Below, piece by piece: positions 49,003 to 62,212 of a DNA stretch of 64,000 bases. The notes beneath the pieces are model-generated. The model ran no database searches. It was not told where the DNA came from and saw only the letters and a list, made by a program, of their open reading frames with translations. The stretch's first letter is position 1. Every line of letters begins with the position of its first letter. The stretch is taken from contig NW_019211458.1 in NCBI RefSeq assembly GCF_002443255.2, positions 27,990,485 to 28,054,484 of the forward strand, written 5' to 3'. The DNA is from Varroa destructor. Lineage: Eukaryota > Arthropoda > Arachnida > Mesostigmata > Varroidae. A program made the position numbers and the translations under genes.

Positions 49003-52000
49003 CTGAAGTTCAACATGCGTGTACGTAAGTAGGTTGACGACATCTGCGCGCCGGATGTCGAAAACAAGATGTGCGTGCGTCATTCTTCACGTATTTATGA
49101 TCAATTTCAAGCTATTGTGTTTTCTTGTCACTAAATCGGAGTGACTCTTGCTGTCTGTGTGCCAAGACAGACCATGCTATTTTTCTTAGCCCTTCTTTGA
49201 CCTTCTTTTTTTGTGATTGTACACGTTTGTCCTTCAGCACGATGGTAAGTGGCTAGCTATTCATTAACATCTAAAGGCTAAGCCTCTGTCTGACGAAGCC
49301 GCAGAGGTTCGCTGATTTAAGCCCGGCGAACGATACATACTATACCGTAGGTGTGACAAACTTATGGAACATATTTACTAACAACTGGCCAGTGAATTTC
49401 TAGCAGAAGGTGCAGCCGGTACGAAAAATAAGTGTTACAGTGTACCACCTATAAGCGAGTATCTGTTTACCAGACAACAGCAAATGGTATTCGTTTTACA
49501 AGCTGGTATAGGAAGACGCTACAATAGAGTATTCTTTGATGAACCCGAATGATTATACTATGGCGACGAACTCTGTTGGTGGCTCAGTGATTGCTGCCAC
49601 TCAGTCCACTATGCTACAGTTCCAATGCTTATATAGCTACATACTGTTGACTGTCATTACCAACTCCCTTCATACGAAAATGTCGTAATGTGAGTCTGCC
49701 GCGATCCCCAGGGAAGCTCAACGAGTTCCGCTTTGTTCGTTCGCTCCCCCCCAATATGATAGGTTTTTCGGGGGTATTGCTTTTAACCTCTTCTTATCCC
49801 TCGTTGTTCCCCAGACAGGTTGGTGCTCGCTCACTCACCCAGCTATTCTTCCTCCACAGGCAGTTGCAAACTCATTTCATGAAGCATAGGCGCACTTTGT
49901 TCAGTATTTTTATAGCGTTGTAGCGTGTTTGTTTGCTTAGCACCTTCGATTACTATTGTGCATTGGTCGCAGACAGCAGGTGTGATCAGTAACACTTTCC
50001 TAGGACAGTCACACATAGGCACTCGTTCCTGTGCGCAGCCATTTGGCCTGCTTCATGGGGGACATGTCTAAGCAGAACAGCGCATTGTGGCGTAAACTTT
50101 CTTTTTCTGTCACGTCCATTTTCGGTCTCTTTCCACTGAATGTGAACGGCCAGCGGCTCTGCACCTGACTGGTTAATCTACAGGGAAACGAAGGTATGCC
50201 TCTCGAGACCAACGAAGACGACGAGACGGCGCGCACCGAACGGGGGCAAAAGACGACGAATGCAACAACAAGCAGGTGATGAAGCGCCAAATTGCTACTA
50301 ATGTTACTTGCGTCCCAGAGCCCGTCTCACGTCATTGCATCCCATCGCTTCACAGAACCGTATTTCTCGGGTACCTCTGCCCATTTCTCGTAGACTCGGC
50401 TCCTCATCGTATTATTGTTCTTCCAGCTTTTACCCGCGTTTGTCATTCGCGCTCATTCCTTTAACGTTAAGGCTCTTTCTCCTAGTCTAGACCTCGATCT
50501 GTTGCTTCGCAACGAACTCAACCCTTACTTCGATGATCTCACATTGTGCCCTCTTTACGATGCCACATTCTGGTTTCTATAAGCCAAAAACATTCTGTCA
50601 AGTGGTTTTTGGATTATAGAAACTTGTCCACGGTCTATTCGAGGACATTGTTTGACTGTTGTTATTGTTATACTGGCTCAACAAAGGAGTTTTCAGCCAA
50701 AGAACAGCTGCTTTGTAGGAATTGTGGCGGAAGACGATTGTTGTTGACCAATAAGGATTGGCGTGCGGCACTGTTCCTGGCGGTAATTACCTAACTGCTA
50801 TGCTAATTACGCAGTCGCGTATTACTGATCATCCTGATGTACCAAAAGCGGCAGGAGGTTTTCAATTTAAGTCAACACAATAACAGGATAATACTGCATT
50901 TAGAGTTTGCATTACCAGTTAATATACTCAACTTCAAGTCTAATCCTTCTGCAGCGATCTATCTGACAGTGGCGACACCTCTCCTTACTTTTACTAAACG
51001 ACGATTTGATATTCTCGATTATATTTTGATGACTCTGGGTTGCTCGAGATCTGGTCGCGACGTCCAGTGCTTGGCGGATGCAAAGATGCGCAAGAATATC
51101 ATGTGAATTGAACAAAAGGCACGACGTGTGTACGAACCCGAAAAAAAATTCGCGCGATTTGCAGAAACCAAGTCCTGCTTATTTTTGCCCTGCGACTGTC
51201 TAATGCACTATCATGCGAGTAGGTTTTTGTATATCTCGTCATGGAAAGGTTCATTCTAGCTTGTTGTCGACGAAAAGACGCAGGTACGGACAAGGGCAGG
51301 GAAAGAAACTTACGTCGGCTTTTGGCCATCTTTTGAGTAGCAACGGCAGACAACGCGGGCATGACAGTCTGTTGAGGTCTGAAGCTAGGGACAGACAGGA
51401 CGGAACCCGCGCGAACAAGTTTGGGAGAAAGCGTATATGAAAACGAAGCTTAGGGATTAGTGGCATTAAAGGATATAGGGGAAGCGGGAATACTTACAGG
51501 GGCCTAACTCTCCCTTACCGTCCTTCTCTTTTGCCTGCCTTTTCCCACTGCATTGCTTTCCGCGAATGATGCTACAAGACAACTAAGCAACCGATTCATC
51601 TCTTATGTGAGGATGGCGCAATACTACCTTGAACTTACCATGCTAGTAGAAATTGTGGGACCCGCCAAAAAAACGGACACAGTGGAAGGCTGACCTGCTG
51701 TTTGTTAGAAAAAGTAGCTGTTGTTAGGTCAAGCCACGAGGGTCTTCAGATCCGAATCACTGAGACTAAGCGAAGCCGGTTCGATACGTAGAGATGAGTG
51801 AGGAACAAGGGCACCCAGGGCGTGAGTGCACAAAGATGTGGGTATCTGGTGAATGCATGTCTTGCTTATATTACCGACCCATCCAAGAGAAGTGCATAGT
51901 ACAAGGAAGGCCGTCCATGTTGCAGTTTTCAGTACCTTGAATTTGGTTTGGCGCCTCCAAGGAGCTGCTGTGCGTGAGGGACGAAAAGGACTTAGTCCAC

Positions 52001-52974
52001 TAATTGGTGCGGGAGAAGCCAGATGAGCATGTGAGAGTGAGTCAAGTCATAGAGGCGGTAATAGGAACTACCGCTGATAGGCATCATTGCGCCATCGAGA
52101 TTACTACCACGAAATAAAGCATCTGCGGCGCTTGTTTGTTGGTAGCTTGAGGAAGTATATTAGCTGCAGCGCTGCACCAATGCTATTATCATTCCGTTTA
52201 GGACGGTCCGCAAGATGCACAAAGCCTGAATTAAGGTAGTGAGTCTGGCAGGCCCATTTTTTCTTCTTCGTATGTTATCCACATTTTCGCACTTATTCTT
52301 ACTCTGTTAGATTAGTGAGCCTAGAAAAGGGCGACACGTAAGCGCGTGTATCAGCGGCCATAGAAGACGCACACATAGTACTGCTATCGCACATGCTTTA
52401 CGTCAATAAGTTCGGTGAATAGCACCAGCACATTGCAACCGGCTCGATGAAGCTCATCCGTCAAGACTAACTATTCTTTAGGCTTGAGGTGATGCCTTTT
52501 GTTTTCTCGATTTGTTTTGGCCGTATGGCTCACCCTCATTCGTCGACGATTATATGATACGCATTAATAGTAATTGCTCAGTGGGTTCTTAAATAAGCTT
52601 GACCATTACAGGCTATTCAGAGAAGACAAAACTAAATCACGCCAATTATTTCTAGTACCGAGGGATGGTCAGCATGAAGTCTCAGCTTAGTTGATGTTAC
52701 TCCACATAGTGTTCAATAACTGGGTGTTTCCAGACCATCTATTATCAACGGTCTCCACATTCTTGGACATCTGTCTTTCCACTTCTCTCTTCGCATTGCC
52801 ACCCCGCACGAAGCACGTTTGTCGACCAGTCATTCCAACCATTGAATTGTCCAATCCGTTCCCTGTTGGTTCATCCGTCTATTCAACCGGCTGTCGGTTA
52901 GAGTTTACCACGACCTCCCCTATGACACCCCACGAAAGGGAGCAAACAGTGCTAGAGAAGGGAAGAGCGAAGAA

Positions 52975-52998
52975 ACGAGAGAGAGAGAGAGGAGAGAG
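52975..52998. repeat. (GA)n microsatellite
   Basis: About eleven GA units with one interruption. Its plus-strand translation (Arg/Glu) is part of a chance open frame. Confidence 0.9.
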
Positions 52999-55900
52999 AA
53001 CTAAGTCCGTCAGGATGTCCTGATTATTGCATTAGTCCTTAATTGCTTCCTGCAATGATCACCGACGTCAGCACCAGCCTAGTCCGACGGGTCGGATGCT
53101 GCTGCTGCCGCCGCCGCAACTGCTGCAGACTGGATTGTTTCCCCGATTCGTCTACTCTTGGACGACCACACCGATCCCTTTTCTTGATATGGCCAACGCT
53201 ACTACTACCATCACATCCCAGAACGTTGTCTCCTGCCCACAAGGACAACCAGGATGGGCAGAAGAGATGGAGTGGGAGGTAAAGGACGTTCGCTCGCGGT
53301 CCCCCGTGGACCTAGCTAAGAGAGAAGCTGCACCTCCATGGTAGCTGCTGTTCCAGACCTCTCATCTACCTCAGAGGCTGCTCTAGCTGGGGATCTCTTC
53401 ACAATGTGCGCTTGGTATTGGCCAGTGGGGGAAGTGGTACCGGTAGAACGAATGGCGAGTACAAGTCACTCATTGTCGCTGGCGGTTCACTGTAGTGACA
53501 ACGGTAGGAGCTCGCGTGGCGTTGTTCGCTATAGCAAAGGCTCTAGTGACAGCAGATCGTAGTGGACATGCCACAAAGGTAGCACGCCTGAGGCTGGTTG
53601 GTCGCGAACCGTTCCTCCAGCGGTAATGACCTGCAATTAGACACCAGGAACGTTCGTTTGGCTGCAGCGCAGCTCAAGGCTGCTTTCACTCACTCCCAAC
53701 CCACTGCGTAGCTGCTAGCTCATCTCAACCAACCTTGATCGAGAAAACCGCATGCTAGTACGTTCTGCTAGGGAATGAAACAACAGAGTACGACGGCCGA
53801 GGACAAAGGTGATGGGACGAGGAATTTGGGACAAGAAACCTGGGAAGAGTCACAAAGCGCAGGGAACAGGCTTGTAGTCAATGCAAACTGTCTCTCTCTA
53901 TACGAACAGCGGGGAACCCCTTCGTAGTAGGCGTCTAAGCGTACTTCGTACCGGCGCAGTAGGTAGGACAGAATATAGGAAATACCCTCTGCAGTGGTGT
54001 GGTTAACGACGAGCAGGGACGTTTGAACCGACGCGGACCGATGTCCGTTTGAATATCGACAGTTTTGATGACCGCTATGAAAATGAGGGCAACGTCGTCA
54101 TGTATGCTTGTTTGAAGCAAGCAACTGATAGCGAGGTTTTGATCAGTGATTTTTTGTTTTTTTGACAGAGTACCGGAAGAGGGTGTACGATAAAAATCCT
54201 AAAGGTAAATGTACGTAGACGTCTACACGTATGTACACGGTCAGCTTTTTCATCGCATATGTGACGCCAGAGGCGGAACAACGATAACACGCTGCTTTAG
54301 ATCGATATCGTAATATCGTGATTATCCCGGGCATAATACAGCTAAAAACCGGAATAATTCCCCGTTGGAGTTCAGCCTCTGCCTGGGTTTTCCAGGCTTA
54401 ACATAGGGTAGAGAAGCTTATTTGTAATACAGCATCGTCGGCTTCATAAGCTGAAAACTACAAAAGCACAAAGCCAATAATATATATCCACGTGATGAAA
54501 ACATGAACTCAAGAACGAATTTCCGAACGAAGAAGTTAGACATAGCTGGACTCCCCTTGTTAGTTCGTTAACAAGCTCGGTCTACTCGTGCACCTGGGGA
54601 GGCAGTTTTCCATGGTTCAATTCATCTACTGTGTGCAATGCTATGGGTAAGGTCGGTGTTTAGAGAGAAACCGCGCTGGGGGGAATGAGCTCCTACCCCT
54701 GCATAAAGCTCCGAGCTAAGTCTAGATAAGACTCAAATTTTCGATGCAACCAAACAGCAAAGGCTTTTGAAAGACACTGTTTTCGTTTCTAGCTGCTATA
54801 GGCCAACTTGACAGCCTGGCAGCAGAACCCCTGCACAAGCATGAAGAAGCAGGCCAGATAGAAGAGAAAAGCGGCAGCAGTGGTCAGAAAATAGTTATTC
54901 TTTTCGTTTGTTTCCAGGAATAACTAGAAGTATGTAAGAAGAAGCCGGAGAGGTTGGCCCGGAAAAGGTCGCACCAGAGGACGTTGGGGTGTTCGCTTCT
55001 TAAGGACAGAAGGTGAACAGAATCGAAGCAGGCCGCCATACAGGAGAGGCAGCTGTAGCCAAAGCCAGTCTCCTGTGCCACCCATTCGATTTCCTGCTCG
55101 GCCCGCCGACCGACTGGATGAGTGAACGACAACCGCGAACAAAGGACGCATTATCCCTAATCGTCCTACTGGAATATCTAATTGTCCTTATTGGATCTGC
55201 CCGTCACCATTATGAGTGGTAGAAGCGGCAGTAGCCGGAGAAGCGGTCCCTTTTGTCTGTAGCCCCATAAATGTCGCTGTTGTCGTCATCGGCACTGCTC
55301 TCCAGGAGTGAAAACGATGGTAACCAGAAATATCCCTAGACGCTCCTGCAAACCCTTTTTTCTTCAGGCAGCGTCCCTGCCGTTCAAGATGAGCCAACGT
55401 TCTTCGTCTGGTTCTTATTTCATCTTCGCCTGTCAATGGTGTCCGCATAGGCCGAAGTACACACGGACAGAGGTAGGACCGCTTGTTTCGTTCGCCCGCT
55501 GCTGCTGGCTTATTCTTCACGTTCTTATCGCTGGGATTAGTCCCACGCACAAGTACAACGGAGCAAGCCATAGCTACCGCCGCTACATCTCGGTCGGTCG
55601 GCTACTTGCTAGTATTCGCTGCGTTGTCGTCTTCGTTGTCCCTCACGACATCCTCAATACACGACCTATTTGTAGCTGACTTCCTGTGTACTCATATGGG
55701 TGCGTGGATAGTTTAGGATGTCGTCTCTTTAGTCCGAGTAGGTCTAGGTACCTCAAAGCGTCTTTCTGCTTTTGACGGAGCAAATCAGCTAGAAGTGGCT
55801 GTTTTGGCCATTTGGGGATTGCCGAGGGCGACGGTAGTTCTTCCCAAAAGCTTTCTCTTCTGAGACAAAGATTCTGCGAGGCAGGGTTGCAGTGCTTTCG

Positions 55901-56148
55901 TAGATGCTTGCTAGGTGCATGCCGGCTACCTACTAGTCTTGGGTGCAGGCCCTCTACCAACAGCATCTACGGAAAATTCACTTTGTACATTTCAACCGTG
56001 CGTCCGCTGACGACTATAGATATATGAGGTGGTACGGAAAGAAAGATTTGCATAACGTTTTGAGAACAGAACCTTTACGTACGCAATATATATACGATTC
56101 CAAACAAATAGGATAAGAAGTAAGCGTAACGTTCTTCAAAGACTGCTC

Positions 56149-56184
56149 GATGAGTTATATGGTATATGGATGAGTTATATGGTA
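56149..56184 (+). repeat. 20-bp tandem duplication
   Basis: GATGAGTTATATGGTA begins at 56149 and again at 56169 in AT-rich DNA; the second copy is 16 bases long. Confidence 0.85.
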
Positions 56185-59100
56185 AGCAATCCGTCAAAGT
56201 GTGAGAACCTTCTATATTCTGCGCACTCGTCCGCATCGAACAGACTGGGCCCATCGTTGTGAAAATGAACTGCTATGCATTGAAATTGGGGAAGCGGGTA
56301 GATATCACCGTTTTAACTCTTCGGAATTCTTCAGTTGCCGGATGACAATCCAAACTCTTGAACGGTACTATAGCGCGGCAGGCCTGCAATTTGAATCGAC
56401 GTAAAATAAGCCATCTGCTCCTTTGTCGGCGTTATCAAGTGCCTTTGCATCTTGTCCTTCTAACAACTAAAAAACTTGGAGCGACGAACTGTTCACCGAC
56501 ATTGCGTATCGTTGCCGACCTTTGTGCCTCCGATATGCACGCGCGCATAGCTGCGCGTAGAAACCATTACCCAAGCCAGATGAATCTTAAACAACGATAG
56601 CAAAAATTAAAAGACAGCGCGTTGAAGTCCATGGTGTCATCTACGTTATCCCCCATACTGCGTAATTTTACTGCTCATATCGAGTGATACCCATATTTAA
56701 CCTAACGTTTTTGTAATTAGTGTTTCGATTATACAGTACTGCAAAACCACGCCGACACGTACGAAAACAAATGTGTTACGCGACAGACGTCCAAAGCTGC
56801 TTCCTTTACTAAGAACAATTAACTAATGCTTATCTCGAGTACGGACAAGTCGTCACTGAGGTTAGTTTCTATTCGTGACGCGTTGAGGCATTTCGCGGTT
56901 GCCAAACGTGACTAACAATTTCGTGATAAACATTGGCTAACTACGGTATTATTTTTTACAGGTAATTACACAATAGGATGCTTCTAGCCGTAGTCAAGAA
57001 CGGAAGTAAGCAAAATTTTGAGTTCATGCGAAGACTCACATAGAAATATATGTCCGACGAAACCACCGCGTCACAACTTCGTTCGTCAATAACAGCGTCA
57101 GCTACACCAACGACGCTAGAAGATTTCACAGCAGACGATATCGATCATCTACGCCTGTTTACATTACACGCACCCATTGTCTATGACGAATTTGATGGAA
57201 AAGGTCAGGATGCTTGCAATGATCACGGTCCGATTTTTCACCCAGGACCCCTTTTTCCGCGACAGAGAATAGAGCGCCTAGCGTTAGTCGGGCCTTACAT
57301 GTGATTTCATCAGTTGCGATATTGTGACATTCCTTCATCAAACCACAATAAGAATCCATTTTGTGCATGGCTCTAATTAGGCTTAGGAACAGCATATTTG
57401 TGCCAAAGCGACGGAACACAAGAGAAGCTTCATAGTAATTATGTAATGCCATAAAGCCAGCCAAAAACATTGAGGTTCGGTGTGTTCTGTGCTTGAGCAG
57501 CTTCCGTGAAGACGATTCTAGTTACCTCGGCCTTGTCGCAGGATTAACTAAATTGAATTATTAGGATTCGTTGCAATACAACATAAACATCCGTCTCGAA
57601 AAGTGGAGAAATATAAATATCGACCAAATATTTTGATAACCCGATGTCGAGTCTCATATATAAAAGTTCTAAGTAAATGTGACTGACAAACAGACGCCTA
57701 AAAATATCGTAGTGAATGTAATACAAACAAAGTGTTTCGCTGCACTAGCAATTTGAGCTGATTTTGGTGGGGTGCTGATGTAAAGCGGGGGCAAACCGTA
57801 TTTTCGCGATTTAGTAAACTGAGATTTACGATGACTTTTACCGCGTGACCTTCGATATGCCCGATAAATGTGGTCCGTGACTCTCCATTTTGTAGATTTA
57901 AGGCTGAAGTTACGTGGCGAGTGAGCCTACGCCCTCACATAAACATACGAAGATCGCACAAATAACGCCGAATTACGGAGGGACACCGGAAAGCATTGAA
58001 ACACATCGATCATGGTTGGATCTAGCAAGATAGAATCGCAAACATCAGCGGATGTCTGGTCTGAGCTTGCGCATCTGTGGCATTACCGGTGATCACCGGG
58101 GGGTAAAAAGGTGAATGCGTGGGTAGGGCGTCGATGCTTTTTGTTCGTCCTTTTTCTTAAACAAACGATGTCGAGAAGATGAGAACTTGTGACACTTAAC
58201 AGTACTCCGCTTGGCGACCTATTGTTCCATCTGCAAATTCGGTGGACGAACATATGTGAAAAGTGTAAAGTTAAATATTTTAGCATTGAGCTTTGCTAAG
58301 ATCACAAATCTCGTTAGCAAGGGTTGATTTCAGGAATCCATTGAATATAAGAAAGATAGCTAAGCTAAGTCATCGACTTGAATTCGCTAATACTAGTTAG
58401 TCCTTGTCAAATCAAGTACTCGATTGTAGGCAACGGCTCCTTCGCGTAGCACATCTGTCAGCCTCATCATTTTGTTAGAAGATGTCCTTCTAATATGGGA
58501 TATTTGAAAATAGTTTCAATGGCAGACAATTGTCTAAGATTCATAAAAGGACGATACAGGTCCGTTTACCTTTTGACCGTAGAACCTTGATTGCTGTGCA
58601 GTACGATTTGCAATTTTCACATTTGCCGGTCCCACCAACATCTGGTACCAAAAACAATCGCTAACATTACCGATGTTCTTGTTTTGTTCCGTTCCTCGCA
58701 AAATGTGTCATAGGCCACACCATTGAGGGATATTAGGTTTGCCATCCTTTTAATCTGTCTGTAAACCAAATCAAATTGACATCCGTATGTCGCCATAAAC
58801 AAAGAAGTTCGCCGAATGTTTTGTGTGTGTGTTGTCATGAATGAAGCTTTTCTCCGCTTGCTCGTTTTGCCGTCTAAAGAGTGGTTTAATAACACTTAGT
58901 AAATGGTCGTATTCGCAGATAGACTTTCTATTCAGTATGTTTAAAGTCTGCTTCTGTTATTTTCCTATTACGAGAAATTTGCAATAGGTGTGTTTCTCGA
59001 TAATGTGCGACGCAACAACGAATACTGATCTAGGGTCCTAATTCTAAATATTTCTAATAACAGTTGCACATGTACTGGTAAAGCCGTTTTAACGCGGGTA

Positions 59101-59827
59101 TAGCCATCACTACTCCAACTACCGTAAGATTTCGTACGCTAGGGCAAACCGCAATGATGGTAATGACTTTTACCGGCCTGAAGCAACCGGAGACTGGACA
59201 ACAGGTAAACAGCGACCTTTTTTTCTCCATGCGCACGTTTTGGCCAAAAACCTACACTATTGGTTTTTTTTTTAGCGTTTCTGCTGCTACTGCGGCTTCC
59301 GCCGTTGTTGTATCAATAGTAGTTTTAACGTAGCTTAAGGCGTTAGTCATTGGCCGGCTTCGTGCTGCTCGCGAATGCTGAGAGCCATGGCTCGGAATTC
59401 ATTGCTTGCGTCGGAACTAACTAAGCTATGTCCGTATTTTCACACGCGCAGCCGGCGCTGCTTAATTTCAGCAGAATAAATTTATGCACCCCAGCGGACT
59501 ACAGCGCCACGTTTTTCTACGGTGGCTCTAACTATCCCTCGCGTCGGCCAGTCGGTCAGTAGCTAACGTGCTAAGCTAGGCAACAACGCCGAAAGGGGCG
59601 GCTGCCACTGCATCTAAACTTGGCATTACGCGCGAAGGCTCAATGAGTGGAAAGGACTTAGAGCCAAACAGGAAGGCAAAAGCTCAAGAACAGATGAACA
59701 CCAAGTGATACTATGAAGCCGCTGTCGCTAATAAGGCATGCAACGGAATATATATCCTACAGGGGCTGACTGGAACGGTAAAAAGCTTTCAAGAGTAGAA
59801 ACAGCTGACATAAAAGCTACTGGCTTA

Positions 59828-59914
59828 GGTTTACTATCTTCAAACTCAATGGTTTCCAGAAAAATTGTTATCTTTCTGGAAACCATTGAGTTTGAAGTGT
59901 GAAGAAAGCAAACC
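59828..59914. repeat. long hairpin with 25-bp perfect stem
   Basis: The arms 59838-59862 and 59873-59897 are exact reverse complements around a 10-base loop (AATTGTTATC). Outside them GGTTT (59828-59832) pairs with AAACC (59910-59914), separated by a partly matching stretch and a 7-base insertion in the right arm. So an older inverted repeat of at least 35 bp per arm seems to have acquired a bulge. The core 60-base hairpin has pre-miRNA size, but a 25-bp stem without mismatch is unusual for an animal miRNA and suits a young foldback or hairpin-siRNA source. No gene recognised on either side. Confidence 0.88.
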
Positions 59915-61077
59915 TTGTTTTCCAAGTTGCTATCGATAGGAAAGATGGATGAAATACTACTAGAATGCACACAGAAAAAAAAATGAAGGATAAACTGCGC
60001 TTAAAATGTTCGAGCGTGAATTGTAGAACGTGTACATACTCGCATGAATATATATTAATTGAAAAGAATATTGTTAACTACTTGTCTATTGACAGAGTTT
60101 GCCTGGCATTCCATACGTAGGGAACATTTATACTACTCATGTGTATGTAAACCTTAGGAAAATACATAACAAATATATATCGTGTTTACTAGATATCACT
60201 ATGTGTATATTCAACACTTGCTCGTTCCATCGGGATACACCGGGAACAGCTTTTTGGCACCTATTATTTTTGGCGACAGTGTTTAATGGCCTGCGTGTTG
60301 CAGCAGCCTAGTGAAAAAAGGCAACAACGCACGTGACCTTAGTATTCCACTAATAAGCCCGCAGCGTTTTGATTCTTAGGCTGAACGATGGTGACATGAA
60401 AACAAAGCAGAGGACAACAGACGAGTAGAGAGAAGAACCAAAGTTCCTACTCCCCAGTTTGTACCAGCCAAGCGATGAAAAATCGGGCCGCGTCCAAAAT
60501 GACGTTCATGCCTTCGAGTGTTTTGCGCTTAGATACGGCCGGACGTCGTTATATGAGACGACACGCGATGGCCTCGCGACAACAGCCAACAAGAGAAAGA
60601 ATATTGTCTGATCAAATGAGACCGCGCAAGGTGCCAGCTCGCCTAGGATCAGGCTACAAGCATCCTAGTGCTCGCAGGATCAACGAACGACGAACGCAGC
60701 TACTGCTGTAGGTACACATGCACAAACACACTATGCTCTGGCACATGCTACACACACACGCGTCCACATGACAGAAGTCTTCTCGACGTCCCTTGGGCAT
60801 CACGATCAGTTCCCGTCTCGCCGCCTCATCCTTACCGTTGCCATCACCAGCTAACCAACGGACCAAACAAGCTGCTGTTATGCTTTGCACATTCTGTCCT
60901 TTAGGATCAGCCAATGGCCGGCGGACCGTAGACTATGCAACACGCAGCAGCAACGAGACGACGAATGGGGAGCCAGGGGACTAGGGCAAAGAGTAGAGAC
61001 AAAACAGAGGATAAAAGCGAAAACCCAGTACAGGCCACCAAAGCACTCGCTTTCACAGGAGTGTCCCCTCATCGTCT
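59915..61077. other. non-coding DNA between two hairpins
   Basis: AT-rich to 60.3 kb, then GC-richer with CA-rich low complexity at 60710-60765. Open frames of 60-86 codons on both strands overlap each other and show no domain. Confidence 0.55.
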
Positions 61078-61131
61078 TATATGCAAGAAGCAAAAGTAGA
61101 AGTTTCCTTCTACTTTTGCTTCTCGCATATA
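61078..61131. repeat. 25-bp hairpin with one mismatch and 4-base loop
   Basis: Arms at 61078-61102 and 61107-61131 pair over 25 positions except A61085 with C61124; the loop is TTTC. In a minus-strand RNA the odd pair becomes a tolerated G-U, so the minus-strand fold is continuous. Flanking TCA and GTC strings can add a few bulged pairs. The stem is purine-rich on one side (gaagcaaaagtagaag). Function unknown. Confidence 0.87.
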
Positions 61132-62212
61132 TGTGACTGACCGCTTAGCAGCTATATGTATACGCCTAGTAAACAGACAAGCGAGATGAGTTTGTGTTTT
61201 TAAGTGGGACGAGGTGAACCCTGTGTAATTTTTAACAAAGTTTTTTAACACTATTTTTAGGCTGTGCGTACAATTGTTTGTATAAATTAGTCTCTAGCTT
61301 TGTTACAGTTGTTCAAGACGAACAACAGTTGGGCTGGTTTTGTTTAGTCTGTAACTTTTTTTGTGATTTGTGAATGATGCACAGATTTTTCAGTGAAATT
61401 TAGCTTTTGCTGGGCGTAGATAACTCAATGTCTAGTTGGCCGTTTAGCTAATAAAGTTAATTAGCGACGCTACTATAGCACGTGAGAATAATAGGCGTCT
61501 GAGAATTTATTGGTTAACTGGGTTTTCTGTTACATTTTCTTTTACAATGGCCCAACATAACTTACACCTAAATTCTTCGAATAATCGCGTGCATTTTTCA
61601 AATGACCCATGTTGGGGGTTCAGAATTGTATATTTTACCCATGTTTAGATTTATTTTATCGAAGCTGACTAACTTTATTGGTTTCCAAATGTTTCTCACT
61701 CGCTGTTAAAATAAAAGCCCGCCATTGGGGTTTATGTAGATATAGTTTTTGATGCTATTAGACGATAGATCTTGACGCACCGAATTAACACGCTTTTATT
61801 TATATGTATAATAGTAATTTTCTATACGTATATATATATAGGAACGAGAATGTATACTCTTTGGCATTAATCGCTAAATTTCAATACATTTCAGTGCTTC
61901 TTGGCTAATATGCAATATTAGGCAGATATTAAAATACTTAAACGTGGCTGTGGCAAAACAGCTATAATTTTTCTACAGCAACTATAGTTTTTTTTACATA
62001 TGGGGAAAAACGAGAGTTTTTATCCGTGTTGAGGAACAGCTTTCTCCGGGACGTCCTAGGAACAAGGTCATTAAAATTAAACGCATGTCATTGCAAGGTC
62101 GAATTCGCGCGCATCGAACGAAATGAATACGATAAATCTACGTCGTTAAGACGTTGTCCGACGGCCGATTCTACTCATTTACGTTCTGAAATCGGTCAAT
62201 TGAGCCAACTGA
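61132..62212. other. AT-rich non-coding DNA
   Basis: Very AT-rich, with a short (TA)n at 61829-61840 and almost no open frames. Nothing recognised. Confidence 0.6.

Larger units (their letters stand above)
49003..59827. other. long stretch without a confirmed gene
   Basis: GC-richer at 49.7-50.5 and 51.2-55.9 kb, AT-rich at 50.8-51.1 and 56.0-59.0 kb. Open frames of 80-127 codons occur on both strands with no recognised domain. Near 57.05-57.53 kb an 84-residue plus-strand frame with a true ATG (57050-57304) overlaps a minus-strand frame open for about 120 codons (57159-57527); both look protein-like, yet both cannot easily be real. Other items: a tight acceptor-donor pair at 49203-49250, (GA)n at 52975-52998 and a 20-bp tandem duplication at 56149-56184. 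Confidence 0.5.

Noticed and set aside
50009..50290. Minus-strand frame beginning with a signal-peptide-like hydrophobic run
   Set aside because: It has no ATG (TTG at the start), and the run comes from imperfect GTT/GTC triplets in the DNA.
57159..57470. Possible TMEM135-like or chemoreceptor fragment on the minus strand
   Set aside because: Only a few residues (Phe-Leu-Ala-Gly) agree; the rest does not fit either family.
58086..58099. 14-bp perfect palindrome CCGGTGATCACCGG
   Set aside because: About four perfect 14-bp palindromes are expected by chance in 64 kb; another lies at 12836-12849.
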